A stretch of 64,000 nt of DNA from Flavobacteriales bacterium (lineage in GTDB: Bacteria > Bacteroidota > Bacteroidia > Flavobacteriales_D > Crocinitomicaceae), in assembly GCA_947454525.1 (NCBI GenBank), contig CANGJM010000006.1, positions 1-64,000 of the forward strand, read 5' to 3'. Positions 10,153 to 18,455 of the stretch are shown piece after piece. The notes below the pieces were generated by a model, which did not search any database, had not been told where the DNA came from, and saw only the letters and a program-made list of their open reading frames with translations. The translations under genes were made by a program, and so were the position numbers. How positions within the stretch are numbered: position 1 is the stretch's first letter; every line of letters starts with the position of its first letter.

Positions 10153-11667
10153 ATGGACCTATATTCTGCCAAACAACGCTGGAAAGTTGTACTGATTTTC
10201 GTTTCGCTCCTCATTATAGGAGCTTCTTTGTTTGTGTCTAATCAAATGATTCAAAAAATCGCTGAACGCGAGCGTTCCAAAGCGAAAGAATGGGCCGGTG
10301 CACTCAAAAAGAAAGTCGAATTGGTGGAACTCAACGCGCGTATTTTTAAATCCTTGCGGGAAAGAGAGCGCGAAAAAATTGAATTGGTCGTTGAAGCACA
10401 AAAAACGTTGTTGAATCCATCTGATTTATCACTTAACCAAGATTTAGCTTTTACTTTAAACATTATTGAGTCCAATAAGGACATTCCTGTCATCCTCCTA
10501 AACGATGACGGAACACTCGCTCAATTCAGAAACTTAGACACTTTATTTAACGCAGAAAATAGTGAAGTTGAAATCCTAGCTCTTGCCAAAAAATGGAAGC
10601 GAGAAGGCCATGAGTTTAAAATAAATGTCTTTGGCGACATGCATATGTCCTTTTTATATGGTGAATCGCGCGCCTATCTCAACCTTCAAAAACAAAGTGA
10701 TTCCTTAATTACTTCCTTTAATCAAGATTTGGGGAATCAATCCAACTTGATTCCTGTATTATTCTACGATGTCAAGGAGCAAAAGGTGATTTCGAGTAAT
10801 TTATCGAAAAAGGAATTAAATCCAGTCCATCTTGCCAAAACGATTGCTAATCTCAAAGCTCAAAACGAACCGATTCGAATCAATTTCGGTGAAGGGGAAA
10901 AAGTTCTCTATTTCAGTGATAGTCCTGAAGTCAAGCAACTCATTTGGCTACCATATATCCAGTTTGGTGTAGTTGGATTAATCGTCATTATCGGTTACTT
11001 GTTGTTTTCTACCTATCGTAAAGCCGAACAGAATCAAGTTTGGGCTGGACTCGCGAAAGAAACTGCACACCAACTCGGCACTCCCCTATCCTCATTAATG
11101 GCTTGGGTAAGTTACCTAGAAAATGAAGATGTGGATCCAATGGTGCCAAGGGAAATGCAAAAAGACTTGCAGCGTTTAGAAAAAATCACCGACCGTTTTT
11201 CAAAAATAGGATCTGGAGCGAAATTGGTGGAAGAAGATTTTGTCTTTACGATTGAAAACAACCTAAACTACTTAAAAGCAAGGCTTTCCGATAAAATTGA
11301 CATCGAATTCACGGTAGAAGGACAGCGTCCAATGATTGTTCTGCACAACCGATCTTTAATGGAATGGGTGGTCGAAAACATTTGTAAAAATGCCGTTGAT
11401 GCCATGGGAGGCGTTGGTAAATTAACGGTTCAAATCAAAGAAGTGGCAGAATGGGTGCATGTGGACATCACTGATACTGGAAAAGGTCTGACTCCGAAAC
11501 AAATCAAATCCATTTTTCAGCCCGGATATTCCACTAAAAAACGTGGATGGGGACTTGGGCTCACCTTAGTGAAACGCATTGTCGAAGAATACCACAAAGG
11601 ACGTGTGTTTGTCGTTGCATCGGAACTAGAGAAAGGTACAACTTTTAGAATCAGCATTCCGCACTAG
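10153..11667 (+). CDS. Membrane sensor histidine kinase (orphan)
   Basis: A 504-residue two-component sensor kinase. There is an N-terminal membrane helix (about 10-30), a roughly 240-residue sensory region likely in the periplasm, a second helix near 272-292, and a HisKA-like H-box KETAHQLGTPL with the phosphorylatable H306. The HATPase domain has an N-box NICKNAVDAM, G1 DTGKG, F-box FQPGYSTK and G2 GWGLGL. No response regulator gene is adjacent, so its partner must lie elsewhere. The TAAATTCG at 10139-10146, six bases before the ATG, is a near match to the -7 element. Confidence 0.9.
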   Translation: MDLYSAKQRWKVVLIFVSLLIIGASLFVSNQMIQKIAERERSKAKEWAGALKKKVELVELNARIFKSLREREREKIELVVEAQKTLLNPSDLSLNQDLAFTLNIIESNKDIPVILLNDDGTLAQFRNLDTLFNAENSEVEILALAKKWKREGHEFKINVFGDMHMSFLYGESRAYLNLQKQSDSLITSFNQDLGNQSNLIPVLFYDVKEQKVISSNLSKKELNPVHLAKTIANLKAQNEPIRINFGEGEKVLYFSDSPEVKQLIWLPYIQFGVVGLIVIIGYLLFSTYRKAEQNQVWAGLAKETAHQLGTPLSSLMAWVSYLENEDVDPMVPREMQKDLQRLEKITDRFSKIGSGAKLVEEDFVFTIENNLNYLKARLSDKIDIEFTVEGQRPMIVLHNRSLMEWVVENICKNAVDAMGGVGKLTVQIKEVAEWVHVDITDTGKGLTPKQIKSIFQPGYSTKKRGWGLGLTLVKRIVEEYHKGRVFVVASELEKGTTFRISIPH

Positions 11668-11713
11668 AAACCGAACGAAATTTTCTCGCTATTTTAGCAA
11701 ACAAATTCAATTT

Positions 11714-12490
11714 ATGTATCAACTTATCCTTGCCGAAGTAAAAAACCACATTGGTTACATCACGATTAATCGTCCAAATCAGTTAAACGCTCTGAACAAA
11801 GACACCATTGCTGAATTGCATACTGCCTTAGATTCTTTTAATCAAGATGCATCTGTCGGAGCAATCATTTTAACAGGCTCAGGTGAAAAGGCATTCGTAG
11901 CAGGAGCTGACATCAAAGAATTCGCTGATTTTACCATTTCACAAGGAGGAGAATTGGCGGTTACTGGTCAAACAACGTTATTTGATTTCATTGAAAACCT
12001 AAGCACACCTGTCATCGCTGCGGTGAACGGTTTTGCACTTGGTGGTGGACTCGAACTAGCAATGGCAGCGCATATCCGTGTAGCATCAAGCAACGCACGT
12101 TTGGGCTTACCGGAAGTTTCTTTGGGTGTCATTCCAGGATATGGCGGAACACAAAGACTTCCGCAGTTAATTGGAAAAGGAAAGGCCAATGAAATCATTT
12201 TCACAGCCGGAATGTTGAAAGCGGACGAAGCATTGCAATGGGGCTTGGTTAATCACGTGGTTGAACTAGCAGAATTAATGAACAAATGTGAGGAAATCGC
12301 GCAAAAGATACTAGCAAATTCTCCGATGGCCATAGCTGCGGCAATTCGATCGGTAAATGCTGGATTCCAGGATGGTGTAAACGGATACGAAACAGAAATT
12401 GAGTCCTTTGCACAGTGTTTCGGCACGAAGGAATTCGTGGAAGGAACAACTGCATTTTTAGAAAAACGCAAAGCGAATTTCAGAGGATAA
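11714..12490 (+). CDS. Enoyl-CoA hydratase/isomerase (crotonase) family protein
   Basis: A 258-residue crotonase. The oxyanion-hole motifs are GEKAFVAGADIKEF (about 56-69) and FALGGGLELAMA (about 104-115). The catalytic-region sequence LPEVSLGVIPGYGGTQRLPQLIG places glutamates at the positions used by enoyl-CoA hydratases (2-enoyl-CoA plus water to 3-hydroxyacyl-CoA). It most resembles short-chain enoyl-CoA hydratases of beta-oxidation or butanoate metabolism. The exact substrate cannot be read from sequence. The next gene starts at the base after its stop codon, so the two are probably cotranscribed although functionally unlike. Confidence 0.9.
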   Translation: MYQLILAEVKNHIGYITINRPNQLNALNKDTIAELHTALDSFNQDASVGAIILTGSGEKAFVAGADIKEFADFTISQGGELAVTGQTTLFDFIENLSTPVIAAVNGFALGGGLELAMAAHIRVASSNARLGLPEVSLGVIPGYGGTQRLPQLIGKGKANEIIFTAGMLKADEALQWGLVNHVVELAELMNKCEEIAQKILANSPMAIAAAIRSVNAGFQDGVNGYETEIESFAQCFGTKEFVEGTTAFLEKRKANFRG

Positions 12491-13954
12491 ATGAGCAATC
12501 CCATTCGTAAATTAATTAGTCAAACCGCTGTCTATGGACTTTCTTCCATTGTCGGACGTTTGCTGAACTATTTACTGGTTCCTTTATATACGAGTGTTTT
12601 TACTGATCCCGCTCATTACGGGGTTGTCTCCGAATTATACGCTTGGGTTGCCTTTCTGATTGTCATTCTTACTTTTGGAATGGAAACAGCCTTTTTTCGC
12701 TTTATTCAAACCAGTGAAAACAAGCAACAGACTTTTTTAAATTCACTAGCAACCGTCTTGGGACTCAATGTCTTCTTTTTTGCCATTTTACTGTTCTTCA
12801 ACAATGACATTGCATCGTTCATGCTCTACGAGGGGCATAACGAATACATTATTTTACTCGGGATTATTGTCTGCATCGATGCGATTTCCGCCATTCCGTT
12901 AGCAAAACTAAGAGTAGAAGAGAAATCCATGCGCTTTGTCAGTATTCAGATTACTTCCATCATCGTGAACGTTGGATTGAACCTATTCCTCATGCTCTAT
13001 CTTTTCGATCCAGAGCGACCAGAAGAAGGGGTCCTTTTTATTCTCCTTGCCAATCTATGTGCATCACTTGTTAAGCCGCTGATGTTGTATGATTCGTTCA
13101 ATTTATCGGGATTAAAAATCAACTGGACCGAAATCAAGCTGATGTTGATTTATTCCTTTCCGCTTGTTATCGGTAGTTTTGCTGGAATCATCAATGAGAC
13201 CATTGACCGAATTCTTCTCAAACAAATCATTTATAATCCTGCAGATATCAGTACCTTACACACCGCTGAAGCAGAGGTAGGGATCTACAGCGCCTGTTAC
13301 AAATTGGCCATGTTGGTGACGATTTTACTGCAAGCCTATCGCTATGCAGCAGAGCCCTTCTTTTTCAATCAAATGAAGAACGAAGACCGCAATGTGATTT
13401 ACGTGAAGGTCATGAATCTCTTCGTCGCGACGGTTTGTCTTGTGTTTTTGTTTGTTAGCCTGAACATTGACTTATTTAAGCACTTCATTCAAAACAAAAG
13501 CTATTGGGCCGGATTACCGGTTGTTCCTATTTTACTTTTGGCAAATGTCTTTCTTGGAATATACTACAATCAAAGTATCTGGTACAAGTTGAGTGGCAAA
13601 ACCCAATATGGTGCCTATATTGCCATCATTGGTGCTTCCTTAACGATTGGAATCAACATTATTTTCATTCCCAAATACGGATACATGGCGAGTGCTTGGG
13701 CGACGTTCATAGTTTACGCGGTTCAGATGTTTATTTCCTATTTTCTCGGACAAAAACACTACCCTATTCCATACAATCTCAAGAAATTCTTCTTGTATTT
13801 AGGATTAGCACTCGTTATTTACTCCATCGGTTCTCGCATTCACTTCGAGCGTTATTTTGCTCAGTTCATCCTTCAAAATGCCTTGTTACTGGGATACGTT
13901 CTCTTTGTTTTTAAAATGGAACGACATTCCTTTTCGAACAAGCTTCGGATGTAA
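12491..13954 (+). CDS. Oligosaccharide flippase / polysaccharide export membrane protein (MOP superfamily)
   Basis: A 487-residue polytopic membrane protein with about 12-14 hydrophobic segments along its length. The N-terminus KLISQTAVYGLSSIVGRLLNYLLVPLYT is typical of Wzx/lipopolysaccharide flippases of the MOP (MATE/MVF) superfamily. These move undecaprenyl-linked oligosaccharides, or related lipid-linked glycans, across the inner membrane. It directly abuts the crotonase gene, and a GT4 gene lies 2.4 kb upstream. The substrate is unknown. Confidence 0.88.
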   Translation: MSNPIRKLISQTAVYGLSSIVGRLLNYLLVPLYTSVFTDPAHYGVVSELYAWVAFLIVILTFGMETAFFRFIQTSENKQQTFLNSLATVLGLNVFFFAILLFFNNDIASFMLYEGHNEYIILLGIIVCIDAISAIPLAKLRVEEKSMRFVSIQITSIIVNVGLNLFLMLYLFDPERPEEGVLFILLANLCASLVKPLMLYDSFNLSGLKINWTEIKLMLIYSFPLVIGSFAGIINETIDRILLKQIIYNPADISTLHTAEAEVGIYSACYKLAMLVTILLQAYRYAAEPFFFNQMKNEDRNVIYVKVMNLFVATVCLVFLFVSLNIDLFKHFIQNKSYWAGLPVVPILLLANVFLGIYYNQSIWYKLSGKTQYGAYIAIIGASLTIGINIIFIPKYGYMASAWATFIVYAVQMFISYFLGQKHYPIPYNLKKFFLYLGLALVIYSIGSRIHFERYFAQFILQNALLLGYVLFVFKMERHSFSNKLRM

Positions 13955-13968
13955 TCTTAGAGGACTTA

Positions 13969-13989
13969 AAACTTTTTATTCGAAAGTTT
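13969..13989 (+). repeat. Inverted repeat before dxs
   Basis: AAACTTT (13969-13975) and AAAGTTT (13983-13989) form a perfect 7-bp inverted repeat with a 7-base spacer. It overlaps the TTG of the dxs promoter. It could be a regulator site or a weak hairpin after the flippase gene. No T-run follows. Confidence 0.4.
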
Positions 13990-14020
13990 GTTCTATAATC
14001 ACCGAATCAGCTTAAATTTG
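13988..14020 (+). promoter_or_regulatory. dxs promoter, -7 element four bases before ATG
   Basis: TTG (13988-13990), 22 bases, then TAAATTTG (14013-14020), followed by TTAA and ATG at 14025. This is a good match to the Bacteroidota promoter, and its position predicts a leaderless or nearly leaderless dxs mRNA. Confidence 0.65.
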
Positions 14021-14024
14021 TTAA

Positions 14025-15983
14025 ATGGCATCACATTCTTACAAGGCAGGTCCATTTTTGGAGCAAATTATCACTCCAAATGACTTGCGTGAAAAATTCA
14101 CGGAAGAACAACTTCCACAAGTCGCTGACGAATTACGTCAGTACATCGTTGATGTCATCTCTGAAATCGGAAATAGTCATTTCGGAGCAAGTTTAGGTGT
14201 CGTTGAACTTTCAGTAGCGCTTCATTACGTTTTTAATACTCCTGATGATCAGTTAGTTTGGGATGTTGGACACCAAGCGTACGGACACAAAATCCTTACG
14301 GGAAGACGCGAGCAATTTCACACAAACCGATTAAAAGGAGGAATTTCTGGTTTTCCAAAAAGATCAGAAAGCGAATACGATACGTTTGGAGTTGGACATT
14401 CATCCACCTCTATTTCTGCTGCATTAGGAATGGCCGTAGCAAGCCGTTACAAAGGCGAGACACAACGTCAACATGTAGCGGTAATTGGTGATGGCGCCAT
14501 GACAGCTGGATTGGCATTCGAAGGAATGAACCACGCTGGATTCGAAAAAGACGCAAATTTATTGGTTGTCCTAAACGACAACTGTATGTCCATCGACCCA
14601 AATGTCGGTGCACTGAAAGAATATTTAACGGACATCACAACTTCCCACACCTACAATAAAGTTAAAGAAGAAGTTTGGAAATTATTGGGGAAAATCTCCA
14701 AGTTCGGTCCTGACGCTCAAACCATTGCTTCAAAAGTTTCACATGCATTGAAAGGAACATTATTGAATCAAAGTAACCTCTTCGAATCCTTAAACTTCAG
14801 GTATTTTGGTCCTGTTGACGGACACGACGTAGTTGGATTGGCGAAAGTAATGGCTGACCTAAAAGACATCCCTGGTCCGAAAATCTTACATTGCATAACG
14901 CGTAAAGGTGCGGGATACAAGTTTTCTGAAGAAGGTAACCCAACAAAATGGCACGCTCCAGGTGTATTCAACAAAGAGACAGGCGAAATTGTCAAAATTA
15001 TCCCGAAATCCCCTCAACCACCTAAATACCAAGACGTTTTTGGACACACAATCGTCGAGTTAGCGGAGAAAAATGATAAAATCATGGGCGTTACTCCTGC
15101 GATGCCTTCCGGAAGTTCATTAAATATCATGATGTCAGCTATGCCTGAGCGTAGTTTTGACGTAGGTATTGCCGAGCAACACGCTGTAACTTTTAGTGCA
15201 GGATTGGCTACGCAAGGATTGGTTCCATTTTGTAACATCTATTCATCGTTTATGCAACGCGCATTCGACCAAGTATTGCACGATGTCGCTTTGCAAAACT
15301 TAAACGTGGTGTTTTGTTTAGATCGTGGTGGACTCGTTGGTGCAGATGGTGCAACACACCATGGAGCTTACGATTTAGCGTACATGCGTTGCATTCCAAA
15401 CATGGTCGTTTCAGCACCGATGAACGAAGAAGAGTTGCGTAATTTAATGTATACTGCACAATTAAAAGATCAAGGTCCATTCTCTATTCGCTATCCACGT
15501 GGAAATGGTGTGATGACGGATTGGAAAACACCGTTGAAAGAAATTCGCATCGGTGAAGGAAGAAAAGTAAGCATCGGTGACGATGTGGCTATTTTAACCA
15601 TCGGACATCCAGGGAATTTCGCACAAGAAGCCATCCAAGAATTAAAAGAAAGCGGTATTTCTGTTGCACATTATGACATGCGTTTTGTCAAGCCAATTGA
15701 TGAAGTGATGTTACACGAGGTTTTCTCGAAGTTTAAACACGTTATTACCATCGAAGATGGATGTTTAATGGGTGGATTCGGGTCAGCTGTCATCGAGTTT
15801 ATGGTGGACCAAAAATACCAAGCAGAAGTAGTTCGACTTGGAATTCCAGATGAATACGTACACCATGGAACACAAGAAGAATTATGGTCTGATTGTGGTT
15901 TTGATGCTCCTGCGATTGTCAAAGCAGTGAAAACTTTGACGAAATTCCAAGACAAATCTTCTTCGAATCAAAAAGTGAGTTAA
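14025..15983 (+). CDS. dxs: 1-deoxy-D-xylulose-5-phosphate synthase
   Basis: A 652-residue transketolase-like enzyme that condenses pyruvate and glyceraldehyde 3-phosphate to DXP, the first step of the MEP isoprenoid pathway. The ThDP-binding motif runs from G155-D-G157 to N184-D-N186. VWDVGHQAYGHK, FPKRSESEYD and the C-terminal half with the catalytic glutamate in GIAEQHAVTFSAGLA are all present, and the length is normal. Its product feeds undecaprenyl-diphosphate synthesis (uppS is at 49 kb in this window) and quinones. It has its own promoter and a hairpin at its stop codon, so it is probably monocistronic. Confidence 0.97.
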   Translation: MASHSYKAGPFLEQIITPNDLREKFTEEQLPQVADELRQYIVDVISEIGNSHFGASLGVVELSVALHYVFNTPDDQLVWDVGHQAYGHKILTGRREQFHTNRLKGGISGFPKRSESEYDTFGVGHSSTSISAALGMAVASRYKGETQRQHVAVIGDGAMTAGLAFEGMNHAGFEKDANLLVVLNDNCMSIDPNVGALKEYLTDITTSHTYNKVKEEVWKLLGKISKFGPDAQTIASKVSHALKGTLLNQSNLFESLNFRYFGPVDGHDVVGLAKVMADLKDIPGPKILHCITRKGAGYKFSEEGNPTKWHAPGVFNKETGEIVKIIPKSPQPPKYQDVFGHTIVELAEKNDKIMGVTPAMPSGSSLNIMMSAMPERSFDVGIAEQHAVTFSAGLATQGLVPFCNIYSSFMQRAFDQVLHDVALQNLNVVFCLDRGGLVGADGATHHGAYDLAYMRCIPNMVVSAPMNEEELRNLMYTAQLKDQGPFSIRYPRGNGVMTDWKTPLKEIRIGEGRKVSIGDDVAILTIGHPGNFAQEAIQELKESGISVAHYDMRFVKPIDEVMLHEVFSKFKHVITIEDGCLMGGFGSAVIEFMVDQKYQAEVVRLGIPDEYVHHGTQEELWSDCGFDAPAIVKAVKTLTKFQDKSSSNQKVS

Positions 15984-15992
15984 TTCACTTTT
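15971..15992 (+). terminator. Hairpin at the dxs stop codon
   Basis: AAAAGTGA (15971-15978) pairs perfectly with TCACTTTT (15985-15992) around a 6-base loop that contains the TAA stop. The T-rich right arm acts as a short tail, so this is a plausible but weak terminator. Confidence 0.5.
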
Positions 15993-16074
15993 CAAGACCT
16001 ATTCCGTTCTTTTTTCGCATTTAATTTATATTTTCGTTCGAAAATTTTTGGAAAAACTCAGTCTGTTTTTCTAA

Positions 16075-16095
16075 TTATTGTAATTTGGACAATAA
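16075..16095 (+). promoter_or_regulatory. Perfect palindromic operator before the sugar MFS gene
   Basis: TTATTGT (16075-16081), 7 bases, ACAATAA (16089-16095): all seven pairs of the arms are complementary. The same arms recur near the regulator and susC. The spacer contains TAATTTG, resembling a -7 element, so a bound repressor would cover the promoter. The GTG start lies 15 bases downstream. Confidence 0.7.
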
Positions 16096-16110
16096 TTTAA
16101 ACCTTCATTT

Positions 16111-17535
16111 GTGAAAAAAACGAACTTTAGTGCCTTTGGTACACTCATCACTATTTTCTTTTTCTGGGGATTTGTTGCAGCGAGTAACGACATATTAATT
16201 CCTGTTTTCAAAAAAGCCTTAAACCTGACTCAATTTGAATCACAATTGATTTCATTTGCGTTTTATGTCGCGTATACCGTAGGATCTATCCTCTATTTTG
16301 CTATTTCAGCACTATTGAAAAAAGACATCTTGAATAAAATCGGATACAGAAACGGACTTGCACTAGGACTCATCATTTCAGCCGTTGGAACTTTGTTATT
16401 TATTCCGGCTTCGAATAACGCCTCATTTATCATGTTGATTTCTGGATTATTCATAGTTGGCCTTGGTTTTGCCTTACAGCAAATTGCTGCCAATCCACTT
16501 GCCATCCAAATGGGAGATCCAGCTAAAGGAAACATTCGTTTGAGCATGGCTGGTGGAATTAACAACGTTGGAACAACCATCGGACCAGTGATCGTTTCCT
16601 TCGCCATTTTCGGAGGGGTTTCTTCAGGAGAATCAACGCTGAATTTAACGGCAGTACAAACTCCATACATCTGCTTGGGAATCGCGTTTGTTGTGGCGGC
16701 ATTGTTCTTTAAATTTTCTTCCGTTCCAGATCGCATCGAAGGTTCATCTTCAGAAGGAGCCGGAAAAATCATGGAAACACTTCGTCATCCACAGGTACTA
16801 TTAGGAATGCTTGCCATCTTTCTTTATGTAGGAGTAGAGGTAGCTACCGTGAGTAATTTACCTGAATTCATGAAACAAAAACTTGGAACAGCCGAAGGTG
16901 CAGTGGCTCCTTTTGTTTCCTTGTATTGGGCAAGTTTAATGATTGGTCGTTGGACTTCCGCTGCAGGAGTTTTTGATTTAAGTAAATCCATGAAAACCGT
17001 GTTAGGCATTGTCCTTCCATTTGTTGCATTTGGAATATTCGCTGGAGCAAACATCATCGGTGGAAACAACATCAATGAATTGTATCCTTATTTAGGAATT
17101 GTTGTCCTTTTAATCGTTGCTGATTATTTAAGTGCAGGAAATCCAGTAAAACAAATTATGATTTACTCTAGTTTAGGCGCTATCGCACTAGCAATCGGAA
17201 TATTTAGCTCCGGAATGATCAGTGTTTTTGCGTTTATTTCCGTTGGGATATTTTGTAGCACCTTGTGGCCATGTATCTTTACCTTATCCATTGCAGGAAT
17301 GGGTGAAAATACCAACACGGCATCCAGTCTACTTATTATGATGATCATGGGAGGTGGATTCATTTCTGTTCTTCAAGGTGCATTAGCCGACGACAACGTA
17401 CTAGGAATTCAACAGTCTTACTGGCTGGGTGTTGTTTGCTTTGCTTACCTTGTATTCTTTGCTTGGACTGTCAGTAAAATACTTCAAAGAAGAGGCGTTG
17501 ATATTTTCTCCACAGAAAAAGTTTCTGGACATTAA
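16111..17535 (+). CDS. Sugar MFS transporter (FucP/GluP-like)
   Basis: A 474-residue major-facilitator permease with about 12 membrane helices. The first, FGTLITIFFFWGFVAASNDILIPVFK, has the N-terminal signature of fucose/glucose-galactose proton symporters. GLGFALQQIAANPLAIQMG and NNVGTTIGPV are further family hallmarks. It probably takes up the monosaccharide (glucose is the likely one) released by the GH16/GH3 enzymes downstream. The start is GTG at 16111. It precedes the regulator gene by only 17 bases and has its own copy of the operator, so transporter and regulator are likely cotranscribed under autoregulation. Confidence 0.88.
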   Translation: MKKTNFSAFGTLITIFFFWGFVAASNDILIPVFKKALNLTQFESQLISFAFYVAYTVGSILYFAISALLKKDILNKIGYRNGLALGLIISAVGTLLFIPASNNASFIMLISGLFIVGLGFALQQIAANPLAIQMGDPAKGNIRLSMAGGINNVGTTIGPVIVSFAIFGGVSSGESTLNLTAVQTPYICLGIAFVVAALFFKFSSVPDRIEGSSSEGAGKIMETLRHPQVLLGMLAIFLYVGVEVATVSNLPEFMKQKLGTAEGAVAPFVSLYWASLMIGRWTSAAGVFDLSKSMKTVLGIVLPFVAFGIFAGANIIGGNNINELYPYLGIVVLLIVADYLSAGNPVKQIMIYSSLGAIALAIGIFSSGMISVFAFISVGIFCSTLWPCIFTLSIAGMGENTNTASSLLIMMIMGGGFISVLQGALADDNVLGIQQSYWLGVVCFAYLVFFAWTVSKILQRRGVDIFSTEKVSGH

Positions 17536-17552
17536 TTCCTGTCGTTTTGAGC

Positions 17553-18248
17553 ATGTACCGCATTGATTTTAATGATTTTTTCACCTCGGCATTTTCCGTG
17601 GATTGTATTCTTTTTGGGTATTCAGAAGGCGAGATAAAAGCCCTTTTGATCAAAAGAGCGATGCAGCCATTTGAGAATCTTTGGGCCATTCCTGGAGATT
17701 TGATTTATCCAGACGAGGATTTAGAACAAGCTGCAGAACGTGTTTTATTTGAGTTAACAGGACTCAATAACATCGCGATGCATCAGTCACAGACCTTTGG
17801 GAAACCCAATAGACACCCGCAGGGACGCGTAATCACCATCTCCTACTTTGCCTTATTGCGCATCGAGGATTTTGAAGTGAAAGCATCCTCTTGGGCTGGT
17901 GATGTGCAGTGGGTTTCATTGAAAAACATGCCGGATCTCGCATTCGACCACAACCACATCCTCTCGAGTACGTATGAAATGCTCAAATTGAAACTACAGA
18001 ATGAACCTATTTGTTTCGATTTACTTCCAGAACGATTTACGCTGAATGAATTTCAACAATTGTATGAATTTACCTTTGATCAAGCATTTGATAAAGCAAA
18101 CTTTCGGAAGAAAATAAAGAACATTCCCCTTATCGCCCACGACGAAAAACAACAAAATGTGAAACATCGTCCAGCAAAACTTTTCTCCTTTGATAAGTTG
18201 TCATACGCAGAAGGACTTGAACAAAATAGGTATACATTTAAAATGTAA
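17553..18248 (+). CDS. Nudix-fold transcriptional regulator (NrtR/AraR type)
   Basis: A 231-residue protein. Residues 1-140 form a Nudix domain with a degenerate Nudix box (G48 to L71): the stretch that should read RE-U-x-EE-x-GU is R63-V-L-F-E-L-T-G-L, so hydrolase activity is unlikely. Residues about 148-195 form the winged helix typical of NrtR regulators (LPERFTLNEFQQLYEFTF... NFRKKI). NrtR-family proteins bind a nucleotide or sugar metabolite in the Nudix pocket and release DNA. Bacteroides AraR is a sugar-catabolic member. Here the gene sits between a sugar MFS gene and susC, with palindromes on both sides. ATG at 17553 is chosen over a TTG two codons upstream. The effector is unknown; the target sites proposed here are inference. 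Confidence 0.88.
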   Translation: MYRIDFNDFFTSAFSVDCILFGYSEGEIKALLIKRAMQPFENLWAIPGDLIYPDEDLEQAAERVLFELTGLNNIAMHQSQTFGKPNRHPQGRVITISYFALLRIEDFEVKASSWAGDVQWVSLKNMPDLAFDHNHILSSTYEMLKLKLQNEPICFDLLPERFTLNEFQQLYEFTFDQAFDKANFRKKIKNIPLIAHDEKQQNVKHRPAKLFSFDKLSYAEGLEQNRYTFKM

Positions 18249-18265
18249 AAAATAAAATGAAATAC

Positions 18266-18286
18266 TTATTGTATAATGTACAATTA
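18266..18286 (+). promoter_or_regulatory. Operator copy directly after the regulator gene
   Basis: TTATTGT (18266-18272), 7 bases, ACAATTA (18280-18286): 13 of 14 positions match the palindrome seen before the MFS gene. The inner ATTGTA-N5-TACAAT is itself a perfect repeat. TATATTTAC follows at 18291-18299. Confidence 0.6.
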
Positions 18287-18346
18287 TTTATATATTTACC
18301 CTGTACTAGCGAACATTTTGCATAGTCAATGGTTAAATACTTAGTA

Positions 18347-18372
18347 AAAGAGGCTCCGGCCTCTTTTTTTTT
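18347..18372 (+). terminator. Rho-independent terminator between regulator and susC
   Basis: AAAGAGGC (18347-18354), loop TCCG, GCCTCTTT (18359-18366), then a run of T. It lies about 100 bases after the regulator stop and between two operator copies. It ends the MFS-regulator transcript and insulates susC. Confidence 0.85.
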
Positions 18373-18394
18373 GGAGGGAAGATTTGAAAAAAAG

Positions 18395-18415
18395 TTATTG
18401 TTCTTTTTACAATAA
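18395..18415 (+). promoter_or_regulatory. Perfect palindromic operator before susC
   Basis: TTATTGT (18395-18401), 7 bases, ACAATAA (18409-18415), with arms identical to those before the MFS gene. It ends 40 bases before the susC ATG and just upstream of TATATTTA (18429-18436), the best candidate -7 element. Confidence 0.7.
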
Positions 18416-18455
18416 TTGATAATCTTTTTATATTTACGCAACTAACTATGCTAAA

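Noticed and set aside
18329-18415. A 28-codon frame (MVKYLVKEAPASFFLEG...) before susC that could be a leader peptide
   Set aside because: It runs through the terminator stem and T-run and into the operator, so its composition is explained by those elements. No promoter or start signal supports it.
18238-18441. Minus-strand open frame of 67 codons across the regulator-susC gap
   Set aside because: It covers two palindromes and a terminator, has low-complexity Lys/Asn content and no promoter, so it is a chance frame.
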